62,693 bases of DNA from an uncultured Bacteroidia bacterium (GTDB lineage: Bacteria > Bacteroidota > Bacteroidia > Bacteroidales > Prolixibacteraceae): positions 1-62,693 of the forward strand of contig CAIVGL010000097.1 of the NCBI GenBank assembly GCA_903905505.1, given 5' to 3'. This document shows positions 54,152 through 62,693 of the stretch, piece after piece. The position numbers and the translations under genes are program-made. The notes below the pieces were generated by a model. It was not told where the DNA came from and did not search any database. It was given only the letters and a program-made list of their open reading frames with translations. Positions within the stretch are counted from its first letter, which is position 1, and each line of letters opens with the position of its first letter.

Positions 54152-54186
54152 AATGTGTTTGTTTAGTTTAGTTGTTTTAGTTTTAG

Positions 54187-55461
54187 TTATTTCAGCGAGG
54201 CGCTTAGTTTCTCCAGTCGCACCACACTTTGAATCATCGCCCGCACCGTATGGTAGTTAATTTTCCACGAATGACTCATATGGGTCCAAATTGGAACTCC
54301 CGTGCGGGTGAGTAGTGGATACCACTCTCCTACCCCTTTATTCACCACCTTATCGATGACAAAACGATGCACATTAACGTAAGCATTCCAGTATTTCTCA
54401 TCGTTAAACATAAGCACGCCATCAAGGAGTCCGATAAGCGCTTCAGCCTGTTGCCAGAACTCTTTCTCTTTATCGTAAACGCCACCCGAATGAGGTCCTT
54501 CGACATATACTCCACCAAATTCCCAGTCGATACCATTATCTACCGTATGATCGAAAATAATACGGAATAAATCTTTATCCGAATTTGGATCGATCTTCAT
54601 AATCCGATAGGCATGGATCAAAAGATGTGCAAATTCAGCATTATGGCCATAGCAAGTATTATCGGTTGCATTTCCTTTCTCGCCATCTGGAGAGAAACGA
54701 TCCCAACCCCAGATGATGTCAAACTTAATCTGAGGAGCAACTGTCCAGTCTTTGTAAAACTGAGGAATACCCGTTTTATATTGAGGATGAATGATCTTAT
54801 TTAGCAGCAGATCTATATTCTCGGTTAATTTTCGACGATGAACTTCTTTTCCTGTACACTCGTAAAGGGTTGTAAATGCTTCCATAAGATGCATATGGAC
54901 ATCCAATGTTTTACGATCGCCTCCTTGGCTGCCTGGTCCACACATGGTCCAATCGCGGTGAAACATCTCCCAATAACCACCATATCTGGTATCCGCGCAA
55001 TATTTCTGCAAGAGATCGAATACCTTTTCTGCATATTCAACACCACGCTGATCACCTGTCGCTAAGGTATATTCGCTTAATGAATAGATTGCAAAACTAT
55101 GACCATAGATGATCTTCTGATCAATCTTTACCTCCCCTTTACGATTCATCATCCAGAAGAAACCACCATGCTTCTCATCCCACATCTTGTTAATCAAGAA
55201 GTCGGCACCATGCTTAGCCATAGCCGCATAAGCTCCGTTTCCATATCCCGCCCGATGTGCTGAAGCGATGGTAAATAGGCAACGAGTTTGAGCTATCAAT
55301 GATTTCTCATCTTCACCTGTATCGTTTCCATTTTCATCAAAATGAGTGAGAAAACCCCCATTGACGGTATCGATCATTCGAGAGGTCCAGAATGGAAGAA
55401 GCTCGTTAACTAAATGATTTTCGGCTTCGTTTTTCAGGTTGATAATTTCTTCTTTATTCAT
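54187..55461 (-). CDS. AGE-family 2-epimerase, cellobiose/mannobiose-epimerase-like
   Basis: 424 aa, (alpha/alpha)6 barrel. IYGHSFAIYSLSEYTLATGD, KTLDVHMHLMEAFTTLYE, NTCYGHNAEFAHLLIHAYR, KEFWQQAEALIGLLDG and HMSHSWKINYHT carry the active-site histidines and the W/E pattern of the family. The combination KTLDVHMHLMEA and CYGHNAEF is closest to cellobiose 2-epimerase-type enzymes rather than RnBP/GlcNAc epimerases. With the GH92 mannosidase in the same operon, mannobiose or mannose is a reasonable substrate; no GH130 phosphorylase is seen. Cytoplasmic, no signal peptide. Confidence 0.85.
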   Translation of the reverse strand: MNKEEIINLKNEAENHLVNELLPFWTSRMIDTVNGGFLTHFDENGNDTGEDEKSLIAQTRCLFTIASAHRAGYGNGAYAAMAKHGADFLINKMWDEKHGGFFWMMNRKGEVKIDQKIIYGHSFAIYSLSEYTLATGDQRGVEYAEKVFDLLQKYCADTRYGGYWEMFHRDWTMCGPGSQGGDRKTLDVHMHLMEAFTTLYECTGKEVHRRKLTENIDLLLNKIIHPQYKTGIPQFYKDWTVAPQIKFDIIWGWDRFSPDGEKGNATDNTCYGHNAEFAHLLIHAYRIMKIDPNSDKDLFRIIFDHTVDNGIDWEFGGVYVEGPHSGGVYDKEKEFWQQAEALIGLLDGVLMFNDEKYWNAYVNVHRFVIDKVVNKGVGEWYPLLTRTGVPIWTHMSHSWKINYHTVRAMIQSVVRLEKLSASLK

Positions 55462-55499
55462 TCGTATAAGTCTTAACTTTTGAACTAAACATACTTAAA

Positions 55500-55570
55500 T
55501 AATAATGTCGCCACCAAGGCTCCAAGGCACCAAAATTCACCAAATAGAATTAACGTATTTGTGTTTCAGT
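55500..55570. repeat. Small CACCAAGG-type repeat inside the operon
   Basis: Between the DHS-like and epimerase genes (117-nt gap) the plus strand reads CACCAAGG, CTCCAAGG, CACCAAAA and CACCAAAT at 8-10-nt spacing, followed by TTTGTGTTTCAGTGGCC, a loose reverse form. The plan, short octamer repeats on the left and their reverse complements on the right, resembles the array at 39483-39965, with a different octamer. Confidence 0.55.
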
Positions 55571-55578
55571 GGCCTATT

Positions 55579-56685
55579 TTATTCCGATAATTTCTGATGG
55601 ATAGCGAGCAGAAAGTCTCTATTGTCAGCCGTTAAATAATGCATCTCGCCTCCCATGCGTTGGAATGTCTTGCAGTAACGCAAATAATAAGCTGGGTTAT
55701 CCATTGGTGGTTCACCCTTCGATTGCCAATCCCAATCCGATTTTGCCAGATCTACGATAAGCATATAATGATTATCGATATGACCTTTTTGTTGGATGAT
55801 CAGGTTTTGTGACATTGAGAGTGCTTTTTCGAAGATCATTGGGGACATCACCGCTGATCCGATAGACATGTATACACCATAGTCGAGATTGCTAACGCTC
55901 TTGGCAAAGCTAAGAAAGTCGTTTTGTGCGACTCGGCCTATAGCGGCTCCATAGTTCATTGGATGGTTGTAAATGATATCACAGCCAAACATAGGATGAC
56001 CAGTAAATGGAATCCCCAGTTCAAAAGCCCGTGCCTGAACGGAATACCGTTTATAAGGGTGAGGGATGCTCATGAATCCAGACTTAAGCTTGAATTTCTG
56101 AATCACTCCTGCAAAGTCAGCAGCTGCAGCAGCTTGCTCTGGATTCGTAGCAAGAAGATTAATTACTTCCTGATGTAAGGTTGAGATTTCAGGAATCTCT
56201 AATCCTTCCAAGGAGATCATCTTACCTACCGACTCGCCATAACCAAGCCCTTCATAAGCGCCTACGATTAGGGCTAAATTGATGTTGAACCCAGTATGAT
56301 CCCAGATGCCGAACTGACCGAGCTCAACATTCTCGCGAACATCTTCACTCGATTTTCCCTGAAAGGCAAATTCCCAGTCGTGGATAATACCCGCACCATT
56401 GGTCGAAAGATGGGTGACCCATCCCTCTTCCATCAAAGCGATAAGGGTTGGTGCCATCCCATTTTTAATCGTATGAGCACCAAAAGTTAACATTCGTGAA
56501 CGTCCACCTTCGCGAGCAGACTTAATGCGTTCTGCAGTCTTCTCAATCAGCTGCACCCCTAACGAGGAGAGGTGTGCCGGTTTTTGAATTACTGGTACGT
56601 GATCTTTTTCTATATAAACCTTGTTTTTCCGATCGGCTAGTTTCTTAATATCTAGTCTGTCACGGTCCAATTTGGGATAAGGCAT
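55579..56685 (-). CDS. Deoxyhypusine-synthase-like protein of unknown function
   Basis: 368 aa, no signal peptide. RSRMLTFGAHTIKNGMAPTL followed by LIALMEEGWVTHLSTNGAGI and IIHDWE (residues 96-105) looks like the NAD-binding Rossmann core of deoxyhypusine synthase, where the matching stretch reads T-T-A-G-G-x-E-E-D. Further segments GQFGIWDHTGFNINLALIVG and FTGHPMFGCDIIYNHPMNYG contain conserved-looking His and Asn. Bacteria lack eIF5A, so the true substrate must differ; homospermidine synthesis or a sugar/amino acid role are possible. It starts 10 nt after the PfkB-HAD gene, so a joint pathway is likely. Family call is tentative. Confidence 0.5.
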   Translation of the reverse strand: MPYPKLDRDRLDIKKLADRKNKVYIEKDHVPVIQKPAHLSSLGVQLIEKTAERIKSAREGGRSRMLTFGAHTIKNGMAPTLIALMEEGWVTHLSTNGAGIIHDWEFAFQGKSSEDVRENVELGQFGIWDHTGFNINLALIVGAYEGLGYGESVGKMISLEGLEIPEISTLHQEVINLLATNPEQAAAAADFAGVIQKFKLKSGFMSIPHPYKRYSVQARAFELGIPFTGHPMFGCDIIYNHPMNYGAAIGRVAQNDFLSFAKSVSNLDYGVYMSIGSAVMSPMIFEKALSMSQNLIIQQKGHIDNHYMLIVDLAKSDWDWQSKGEPPMDNPAYYLRYCKTFQRMGGEMHYLTADNRDFLLAIHQKLSE

Positions 56686-56695
56686 AAGGATAAAT

Positions 56696-58594
56696 TTAAA
56701 TATTTAACAGTTTCAATAGTTGCGACAATTGTGAGAAATCAGATATGATTACATCGGCGCCAGCTTTAATTAAACGAGTACGTTTCTGCTCGTTTAATCC
56801 GTAGCGACGCAATTCGTTACTTGCAATACCGATAGAAATTCCACCTCGTTTATTGGTCTCACGCATCTCTACTGGTCCATCACCAAAGGTAACCACCTTG
56901 CCGTGTGCCGAATCACCAATTGAATTCAAGATACGATCGAGAACAATTTTCTTAGCCTCTTTAGTCACATCACCTACCGCACCATAAATGCGTCCTTCAA
57001 AGAGATGATCGTAGCCCAAAACACGAGCCTCACTTTTCACATCCACTTCATCAGTACCACTTGCAAGATATAGTTTAACGCCAGCATCATGCAATTTCTG
57101 AAGGAATGTCACCGCATTTTTAAGGGTAAAATCTTCAAGCGAGAGTTCGCCTTTCGCAAATTTCTCCTCACGAACTTTAACCATAATTAGAAGTTCGTCG
57201 TTGTAGATTTGTTTGTATCCAAACTCATCTAGTATTTGATCTTCTGGCACACATCCAAATTCACGAATAAGGTCAATCAACCCCTTCATCTGAACTAAAG
57301 TCTGAATACCCGTTGTCTTGTCAATAAATTCATCAGAACGCTCTTTTACGCGCTGATATAAAGCTTCGTCAGCCTCAAGGTATTTATCACCTAAGATGGC
57401 CTTAATCATCATTGGAGCCATGATCAATTCCCAACCTTCGCGTAAGGTTGAAATAGTTCCATCGTGGTCAAAGATGGCATGTTCGATATTTAGATTGCCA
57501 TCCCATTTGTTCACGATTTCAATCTCTGTGCCAGGGAGATATTTTGCATGACGGCTATCATCAGCCAATTCTGAAGCAAAGATATAATCTGGGTCTACGC
57601 CGACAGTCAAAATTTCTTCTGGGGTAGCCGTGCCGCACTGGAATAGTTTTTGAACTGTAACGCCAGCAACAAATGAGCCAATCTGAGCAGCGACATTCAT
57701 ATCGTAGCCTGCCGCTAACGATGAAGCGGCTCCAGCTAAATAGCTATCCCCAGCACCAACGGTATCGACTTTAGAAAGAATCATTAAGCCTGGAGTCTCA
57801 GAAATACCATTCTCATCGATAGTTAAAGATCCTTTGCTGCCACGAGTAATAAACAGCGGTTTCTTATAACGTTTATATAACTCATTAGCTGCTGTTACAA
57901 CTTCAGAATAAAGAACGACCTCGTCCGGTTTTTTCTTCATTCCACAAAGATTAGCTGCCTCAGTATCGTTCATCTTACGAATAGCGCCTGTGTAGAAATC
58001 GTTGAAATTACGACTGTCAACGATAAAGGTTTTCTTTGGAAACTGCGCGATCACCTCAACTAATCGCTTTTTAAAGTAGTCGATATGGATTCCAGATGGA
58101 ACTTGTTGGTTGATGATCACCACATCAACTTCCGGAATCTCTTTGATTAGGTTTGCGATCAAACGATCAGCTGTCTCTTTAGATAGTACGTTGTAGTTTC
58201 CAAAATCGACACGATTTAATTCGTTATCGTTTAGGTATGGTTTTGCATAAGCATGAGTATACCAAGCCTCTTCTTGAATCAACAAGTTACGAGGTTCAAT
58301 ACCTGTTGCTTTCATCACACGCACCATCTCTGCTCCAAATGGGTCAGTCCCAATCACACCAAAGGCACGAATATCCTTGATCTTCATTGCGGCAAGGTTA
58401 TTGGTCACATTACCTGCACCACCCAATGAATAGCGCTGTTCGCGTACTGGACGAGTCGCCTGGTTGGTCTCGACAGAGATCTCGCTCATGGCCTCATCGA
58501 TAAACCAATAGGCATCGAGGCAGAAATCACCAATAACAGCAATCTTTACATTGCTAAGATCCCCTAAGATCTTTTGAAGTTGTTCTATTTTCAT
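56696..58594 (-). CDS. PfkB sugar kinase - HAD phosphatase fusion
   Basis: 632 aa. Residues 1-335: PfkB/ribokinase domain resembling the kinase half of HldE (IGDFCLDAYWFIDEAMSEIS, SLGGAGNVTNNLAAM, FGVIGTDPFGAEMV) with the active site DTVGAGDSYLAG (base D283). Residues 370-632: HAD domain with nucleophile D376 and acid/base D378 in FDHDGT, motif II YLASGT and motif IV FGDGPVEM. HldE itself is fused to a nucleotidyltransferase, not to a phosphatase. A kinase and phosphatase in one chain suggest successive phosphorylation and dephosphorylation at different positions of a sugar. The substrate is unknown. Confidence 0.85.
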   Translation of the reverse strand: MKIEQLQKILGDLSNVKIAVIGDFCLDAYWFIDEAMSEISVETNQATRPVREQRYSLGGAGNVTNNLAAMKIKDIRAFGVIGTDPFGAEMVRVMKATGIEPRNLLIQEEAWYTHAYAKPYLNDNELNRVDFGNYNVLSKETADRLIANLIKEIPEVDVVIINQQVPSGIHIDYFKKRLVEVIAQFPKKTFIVDSRNFNDFYTGAIRKMNDTEAANLCGMKKKPDEVVLYSEVVTAANELYKRYKKPLFITRGSKGSLTIDENGISETPGLMILSKVDTVGAGDSYLAGAASSLAAGYDMNVAAQIGSFVAGVTVQKLFQCGTATPEEILTVGVDPDYIFASELADDSRHAKYLPGTEIEIVNKWDGNLNIEHAIFDHDGTISTLREGWELIMAPMMIKAILGDKYLEADEALYQRVKERSDEFIDKTTGIQTLVQMKGLIDLIREFGCVPEDQILDEFGYKQIYNDELLIMVKVREEKFAKGELSLEDFTLKNAVTFLQKLHDAGVKLYLASGTDEVDVKSEARVLGYDHLFEGRIYGAVGDVTKEAKKIVLDRILNSIGDSAHGKVVTFGDGPVEMRETNKRGGISIGIASNELRRYGLNEQKRTRLIKAGADVIISDFSQLSQLLKLLNI

Positions 58595-58628
58595 TCGACG
58601 TAATTTATATGTTTTTAGTATTTATCTC

Positions 58629-59900
58629 TTATTTTTTCGATGAATCTAGTGTTGGGAATGTATAAATAGCCATATCTCCAGCTTCAATTTCTGTTGCATT
58701 CGCATAGTCACTAGCAGGAATCAGTGTGCCATCTTTCAATACTTTTTTAACCGTCTCATCAGTTGATATAATCAGTTTCATCGCATTTTTAAAGTCACGA
58801 TTGACAATTACCACAAAGGTATTCTTTCCATTTTCAAGCACCGAAACGACAGCACCATCACCAACAGTTTCCAATAAATGAATAGGTGCAGGAAGCTGAA
58901 CGAGTGCTTTGGTCTCATTCGGAATATTTAACCCAGTGTGAGCCACGGAGATTAGCTTAGCGCCTAAAAACACGCCAGATAACTGCTGTATTTCATTGCT
59001 AACCTTCTGCAATCTATCGAAAACAATTGTTCGTTTACCTTGCGCATCAAGTGGAGAGCCGAATCCTATGAAACTCCAATACTCAATACCTTGAGCACCA
59101 TAAGCCAAATCAACAAAAGCTTGAAGTCGCAATTCCGATAGTGTTGGAATCCCATGAACAAAAGTTTTTTCTGGATTATAGGTTTTGTACAGTTGGTAAA
59201 AATCATTCAATGAAGGTTGCACAGCGTCGCCTGAATACGCAAGATACGATGTTGTAAGAACGAAAGCCCAATATGGACGACCTTCAGTTTTGTATTTATT
59301 GGCAAAGAACTCCATATTCTCATACCATCTATTATGAACCCCACCATCGACGAGCGGATAGAAATCGAAGGAAATATAGGGTGCTGGGAAGATTTTATCA
59401 AATGAGTTAATATATTCGGCATAGTCTTTTGTGCCAAACTTTGATTGGTTAGAGTTAATATTCGGATAAAGATTTACGAATCCATAATGTTTTGGATCTA
59501 CAACTTTCAATCGTTTTGTCCAATCGGCTAGTCCTTGAAATTGCGGCATGTCCGGTTCATCAGAAAGGTAATAACCTTCAAGAGCAGGATGGTTCTTAAA
59601 TCGATTAGCGATCTTCTCTGGATCGGCTTTAAGCTCGGGACAAGAGATCATCAATTTAACACCTGCTTTATTGGCCGCATCAAGTGCTAAAGCAATGGCA
59701 TCTGCACTACTAAAAAATGCAATATCAATATTAACACCAACACTTTTAAGCTTTTTATAATTTTCTACAGAGACTTCTTTCTGCGTAATTCCGCCCCAAG
59801 ACATGATTGGAACAACGCCAGTAGATTTCAGTTTTTCTTGAGCAAATGCTTGACTTCCAATTAAAATCAAGACTAGACTTACCTTTAATATATTTTTCAT
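58629..59900 (-). CDS. Secreted TIM-barrel glycoside hydrolase-like protein, copy 1
   Basis: 423 aa. Signal peptide (residues 1-20, ending SQAFA). TIM-barrel with PIMSWGGI, VNIDIAFFSSADA, LMISCPEL, LEGYYLSDEPDMPQ (E115 at the place of an acid/base Glu) and ISFDFYPLVDGG, then GAQGIEYWSFIGF; a small C-terminal beta domain (about 330-420) contains AVVSVLENGKNTFVVIVNRD. It resembles clan GH-A enzymes (GH5/GH42 type), but I cannot name the family. It follows the paralogue by 6 nt; about half the residues are identical by eye. Confidence 0.7.
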   Translation of the reverse strand: MKNILKVSLVLILIGSQAFAQEKLKSTGVVPIMSWGGITQKEVSVENYKKLKSVGVNIDIAFFSSADAIALALDAANKAGVKLMISCPELKADPEKIANRFKNHPALEGYYLSDEPDMPQFQGLADWTKRLKVVDPKHYGFVNLYPNINSNQSKFGTKDYAEYINSFDKIFPAPYISFDFYPLVDGGVHNRWYENMEFFANKYKTEGRPYWAFVLTTSYLAYSGDAVQPSLNDFYQLYKTYNPEKTFVHGIPTLSELRLQAFVDLAYGAQGIEYWSFIGFGSPLDAQGKRTIVFDRLQKVSNEIQQLSGVFLGAKLISVAHTGLNIPNETKALVQLPAPIHLLETVGDGAVVSVLENGKNTFVVIVNRDFKNAMKLIISTDETVKKVLKDGTLIPASDYANATEIEAGDMAIYTFPTLDSSKK

Positions 59901-59906
59901 TGTGGA

Positions 59907-61100
59907 TTATTTTTTAGTAGGGAACATATAAATAGCAATATCGCCAGGCTCAATCTCTGTTGTGGCACCATAGGTAGTGGCAGGAACAACAGTGCCATCC
60001 TTAAGTACTCTTTTCAACGATTTATCACCTAAAATAGTAATTGGCAGACTTGTGACTAAGTCGCGATTGATTACTACAAAGAAGGTGTTTGCCCCATTTT
60101 CTAATTGTGAGACAACAGCCCCTCCTTCAGCTTCAAAGACTTTAATCGCAGAAGGTAAAGACATCAACTGCGTAGTACCCTTGGGTATTACCACACCAGT
60201 ATGATTAACAGATATCATTTTAGCCCCTACAAAAACACCAGCCAAGTTCTGAATCTCGTTGTTCACCAATTTAATGCGATCATAGACAACTGTCCGTTTG
60301 CCATCTAACCCAATTGGTGCTGAACGCAGCCCTTGAGACATCCAATAAGACCAATATTCTAAACCTTGAGCGCCATAGGCCAAATTACTATAAAGTTGAA
60401 GTCGAAGAGCTGCAATAGTTGGAATTGGATGAAGTGTATTGTATGAGCTAGCCAATGCAAAAGCCCAAAAAGGCATTCCTAATTTCTTAGCTTCGACAGA
60501 GAATATTTCTAATCCGTCGTACCAACTCTCATGAATACCTTGAGTGAGAATAGGATAGAAATCGAATGAGAGCAGTCGTGTTGGGACTTCAGTAGCAAAA
60601 GTCCTGACATATTCGGCATAGGTAGGTGTTCCCAGCGCTTCCGACTTTGAGGTGTTGATACTTGAGATCAAGTTCACAAAGCAAAAGTGAGTTTTGTCAA
60701 GTGCATTAATCCGTTTGGCCCATTCAGCTAAATACCCAAAATCTTTTTTTACAGGCTCATCACGCAAGAAATACCCTGCCAATGCAGGGTGATTTGAAAA
60801 TCGTTTTACCGTTTTCTCAGGATCACTCTTTAACTCAGGACATGAGGTAACCATTTTCAATCCTAATGATTGAGCAAGATCCAATGCCTTCTGCATCGCA
60901 TCGGCTGATGAATAATTAGCCAGATTGACATTTATACCCATCTCGCGAAGTTCGGTGAATCGGTCCACATTGGTCTCCCCTTCTGGAATACCTGACCATG
61001 CCATAATCGGCAAAGGCTTGTCTGATTTTAATTTTTCTTGAGCATTTACCTGATTGATGAAAAGGACAAAAAATGCACAGAGGATAAGAATGTTTTTCAT
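59907..61100 (-). CDS. Secreted TIM-barrel glycoside hydrolase-like protein, copy 2
   Basis: 397 aa from the ATG at 61100; an upstream in-frame ATG at 61127 would add nine residues, but the paralogue and the signal peptide MKNILILCAFFVLFINQVNA begin at 61100. PIMAWSGIPEGE, LANYSSADAMQKAL, MVTSCPELKSDPE, GYFLRDEPVKKDFG (Glu in RDEP), LLSFDFYPI and GAQGLEYWSYW mirror copy 1. Both copies keep the Glu, so both may be active with different specificities. It lies 57 nt after the GH92 gene. Confidence 0.7.
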   Translation of the reverse strand: MKNILILCAFFVLFINQVNAQEKLKSDKPLPIMAWSGIPEGETNVDRFTELREMGINVNLANYSSADAMQKALDLAQSLGLKMVTSCPELKSDPEKTVKRFSNHPALAGYFLRDEPVKKDFGYLAEWAKRINALDKTHFCFVNLISSINTSKSEALGTPTYAEYVRTFATEVPTRLLSFDFYPILTQGIHESWYDGLEIFSVEAKKLGMPFWAFALASSYNTLHPIPTIAALRLQLYSNLAYGAQGLEYWSYWMSQGLRSAPIGLDGKRTVVYDRIKLVNNEIQNLAGVFVGAKMISVNHTGVVIPKGTTQLMSLPSAIKVFEAEGGAVVSQLENGANTFFVVINRDLVTSLPITILGDKSLKRVLKDGTVVPATTYGATTEIEPGDIAIYMFPTKK

Positions 61101-61157
61101 AATAAAAGAGATGAAGTGCGTTTTCATTTTGTTTTACTTAAAGTGTTGAAATTAAAT

Positions 61158-62693
61158 TTATTTTGACATTGACGGAGGAGCATCAACAATAGAGATGGCC
61201 CAGGTTTTATTTGGCTTAGGTCCCATTACAAGCGTTAGCTTTCCACCATTTTTAACCACCAAATGGTCGAACCACGTCTTAGTTAAGGGTTTACCATTCA
61301 AGGTTGCTGACTGAATATACTTATTCAGTTTCGAATTATTTTTTGCTTCAATGACAAAATCGCCTGTATTGCCAAAAGTCTTATCTAGATGGATAGTCAC
61401 ATTGCTAAATGTTGGACTTCCGATAGCGTAAATATTCTGACCTGGTGCAACCTGATAGATGCCCATCGTGCTTAAGACATACCAAGCTGACATCTGGCCC
61501 ATATCTTCGTTTCCACACAGACCAGCAGGCCCTTCACTATAAAGACTATCCGTTATTGTGCGAACCATTTCTTGAGTTTTCCAAGGAGCACCGGCATAAC
61601 TATACAAGTAAGCAGTATGATGACCAGGCTCGTTTCCGTGGGCATACTGACCAATTAATCCCGTGATATCAACAACCGTACTTTTCACGTCAGAGCTTGT
61701 TGTAAACAACGTATCAAGCTTAGCGAGGAAATTTTTCTGTCCACCTTCTAGCGCCATAAGCCCTTTCACATCGTGAGGCACGAAAAGGGTATATTGCCAA
61801 GCATTGGCCTCGGTATAATGACGATCTTTTCCATGACCTACAAACTTAGGGTCGAATGGCTCGAGCCATTTACCTTCTGAGTTTTTAGGGCGAGCAAATC
61901 CAGACTGACGGTCAAAAATATTTTTGTAGTTATAGGCTCTTTTCATAAACATTTCGTAGTCTGCCATATGACCTGCTTCTTTTGCCAACTGAGCAACGCA
62001 CCAGTCATTGAAAGCATATTCCAATGTTTGTGAAACAGATTCTTTGATCTTGTCGTATGGAAGGTATCCCAAGTTAAGGTAGAATTGCAATCCCGCTCTT
62101 CCTTCAGACCGATGACCGACAGGAGGAGTCTCCATGGCATTTTTTCGAACGGCAGCGTACGCCTTTTGAAGATCAAATTTCTTAATGCCTTTGCGGTATG
62201 CATCCAAAATAGCCACTACGGGATGATCCCCAATCATGTCATTGGTATAACTATTGCCAAATTCCTGAGGAGTTGGAAGCCAGCCACCTTGCTCATATTG
62301 CGCGATCATGGTATTAACCACATCGTTGCTTCGTTCGGGATGAATTAAAGTTAGCAATGGCATCTCAGCCCTAAAGGTATCCCAAAGGGAGAAGTCGCTA
62401 CGATAAGTAAAACCATTAGCCGTGTGAACCTGTTTATCAAGACCCATATATTTACCATCTACATCACTGAAGGTCGCAGGGAAAAGCAACGAATGATAAA
62501 CGGCAGAATAAAAGGTGATCATTTTATTCTTAACATAAGTTGGGTCAGCACCTTTTTCAAGTTGCACCTCAATCTTACTCAAAGCAACATTCCATCGAGC
62601 AGCTGCAGCAGCTTTAGTCCCCTCAAAGTCCTTGTTCGAGATTTCCTTCTCAAAGTTCAAACGAGCTTGAGCAATGCTGGTATAGGAGATCCC
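61158..62693 (-). CDS. GH92 alpha-mannosidase, N-terminus outside window
   Basis: At least 511 codons, open to the window edge; the TTG at 62660 is an internal Leu, not a start. SVLFPATFSDVDG-like LLFPATFSDVDGKYMG, FSLWDTFRAEMPLLTLIHPE, GHRSEGRAGLQFYLNLGYLP, GNEPGHHTAYLYSYAG and GNEDMGQMSAWYVLSTMGIY are the GH92 signature; the catalytic Glu/Asp pair lies in the NEP/NED segments. Family members are Ca2+-dependent exo-alpha-mannosidases on N-glycans or mannans. About 230 N-terminal residues (beta-sandwich and signal peptide) are missing. First visible gene of the minus-strand carbohydrate operon. Confidence 0.93.
   Translation of the reverse strand, partial: GISYTSIAQARLNFEKEISNKDFEGTKAAAAARWNVALSKIEVQLEKGADPTYVKNKMITFYSAVYHSLLFPATFSDVDGKYMGLDKQVHTANGFTYRSDFSLWDTFRAEMPLLTLIHPERSNDVVNTMIAQYEQGGWLPTPQEFGNSYTNDMIGDHPVVAILDAYRKGIKKFDLQKAYAAVRKNAMETPPVGHRSEGRAGLQFYLNLGYLPYDKIKESVSQTLEYAFNDWCVAQLAKEAGHMADYEMFMKRAYNYKNIFDRQSGFARPKNSEGKWLEPFDPKFVGHGKDRHYTEANAWQYTLFVPHDVKGLMALEGGQKNFLAKLDTLFTTSSDVKSTVVDITGLIGQYAHGNEPGHHTAYLYSYAGAPWKTQEMVRTITDSLYSEGPAGLCGNEDMGQMSAWYVLSTMGIYQVAPGQNIYAIGSPTFSNVTIHLDKTFGNTGDFVIEAKNNSKLNKYIQSATLNGKPLTKTWFDHLVVKNGGKLTLVMGPKPNKTWAISIVDAPPSMSK

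Noticed and set aside
54187-55461. N-acetylglucosamine 2-epimerase for sialic acid catabolism
   Set aside because: No nan genes are nearby and the motifs look closer to disaccharide 2-epimerases; left as an AGE-family call.
55579-56685. True deoxyhypusine synthase
   Set aside because: The TTAGG-E-E-D-type loop and active-site lysine context are not clearly matched and there is no eIF5A in bacteria; only the fold resemblance is kept.
61158-62660. Complete GH92 gene starting at 62660
   Set aside because: The TTG at 62660 is inside a frame that stays open to the window edge, and GH92 proteins need about 230 more N-terminal residues.

Overview
The window is a stretch of a Bacteroidota chromosome, probably Bacteroidales or Marinilabiliales. 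Support comes from a SusC/SusD pair, a TonB-dependent receptor, a type IX secretion plug-like protein, a MurF-Alr fusion, DUF3810 and DUF1735 proteins, a PASTA protein without a kinase, and repeated promoter -7 elements of the form TAnnTTTG with almost no Shine-Dalgarno sequences. No rRNA, tRNA, prophage or CRISPR was seen. The species cannot be named from the sequence.

Layout. 1-11.9 kb is mostly housekeeping: T9SS plug-like protein (partial), DUF3810, xseA-xseB, a TonB receptor behind two TPP riboswitch-like aptamers, recR, a GNAT enzyme, an HSDR_N nuclease-like protein, holA, a rhomboid, a degenerate aminotransferase class IV-like protein, yqgE and an ftsB/divIC-type gene. 12.1-18.9 kb holds a glycosyltransferase and a D-xylose locus (GntR-type regulator, xylB, xylA, H+ symporter) with three matching operator-like sites. 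19.1-23.9 kb has a secreted CarboxypepD_reg protein, an OmpH/Skp protein and a PAP2-GT39-GT2 envelope operon. 24.0-40.8 kb is again housekeeping: acyl-CoA carboxyltransferase and biotin carrier, LptF/LptG permease, tgt, GT2, rsmG, rpmH, PASTA protein, rluD-like, ddl, dnaB, murF-alr, a conserved unknown, rsmI and a YjjG-like HAD. Between the last two lies a striking array of ~100-bp repeat units built from CACANTAG octamers and their reverse complements.

40.9-48.2 kb is a SusC-SusD-DUF1735-FnIII glycan-uptake operon behind a structured leader of about 420 nt that ends in a terminator-like hairpin. 48.2-49.35 kb is a Y1 transposase gene (RAYT-like) embedded in REP-like hairpins with a TGATATGAT tail. 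49.4-62.7 kb is a minus-strand carbohydrate locus: GH92 alpha-mannosidase (cut by the window edge), two tandem TIM-barrel paralogues, a PfkB kinase-HAD phosphatase fusion, a deoxyhypusine-synthase-like protein, an AGE-family 2-epimerase, a sodium:sugar symporter, a DUF1080 protein and, behind a terminator, a large secreted protein of unknown function.

How the genes fit together. The xyl genes import xylose, isomerise it and phosphorylate it. The SusCD operon binds and imports an unknown glycan at the outer membrane. The 52-62.7 kb operon looks like periplasmic mannoside trimming followed by Na+-driven uptake, C2 epimerisation and an unassigned phosphorylation/dephosphorylation route. The strongest candidates for something undescribed are the octamer repeat array, the SusC leader, and the kinase-HAD/DHS-like pair inside a sugar operon. 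All functional calls come from reading motifs by eye; no search was run.
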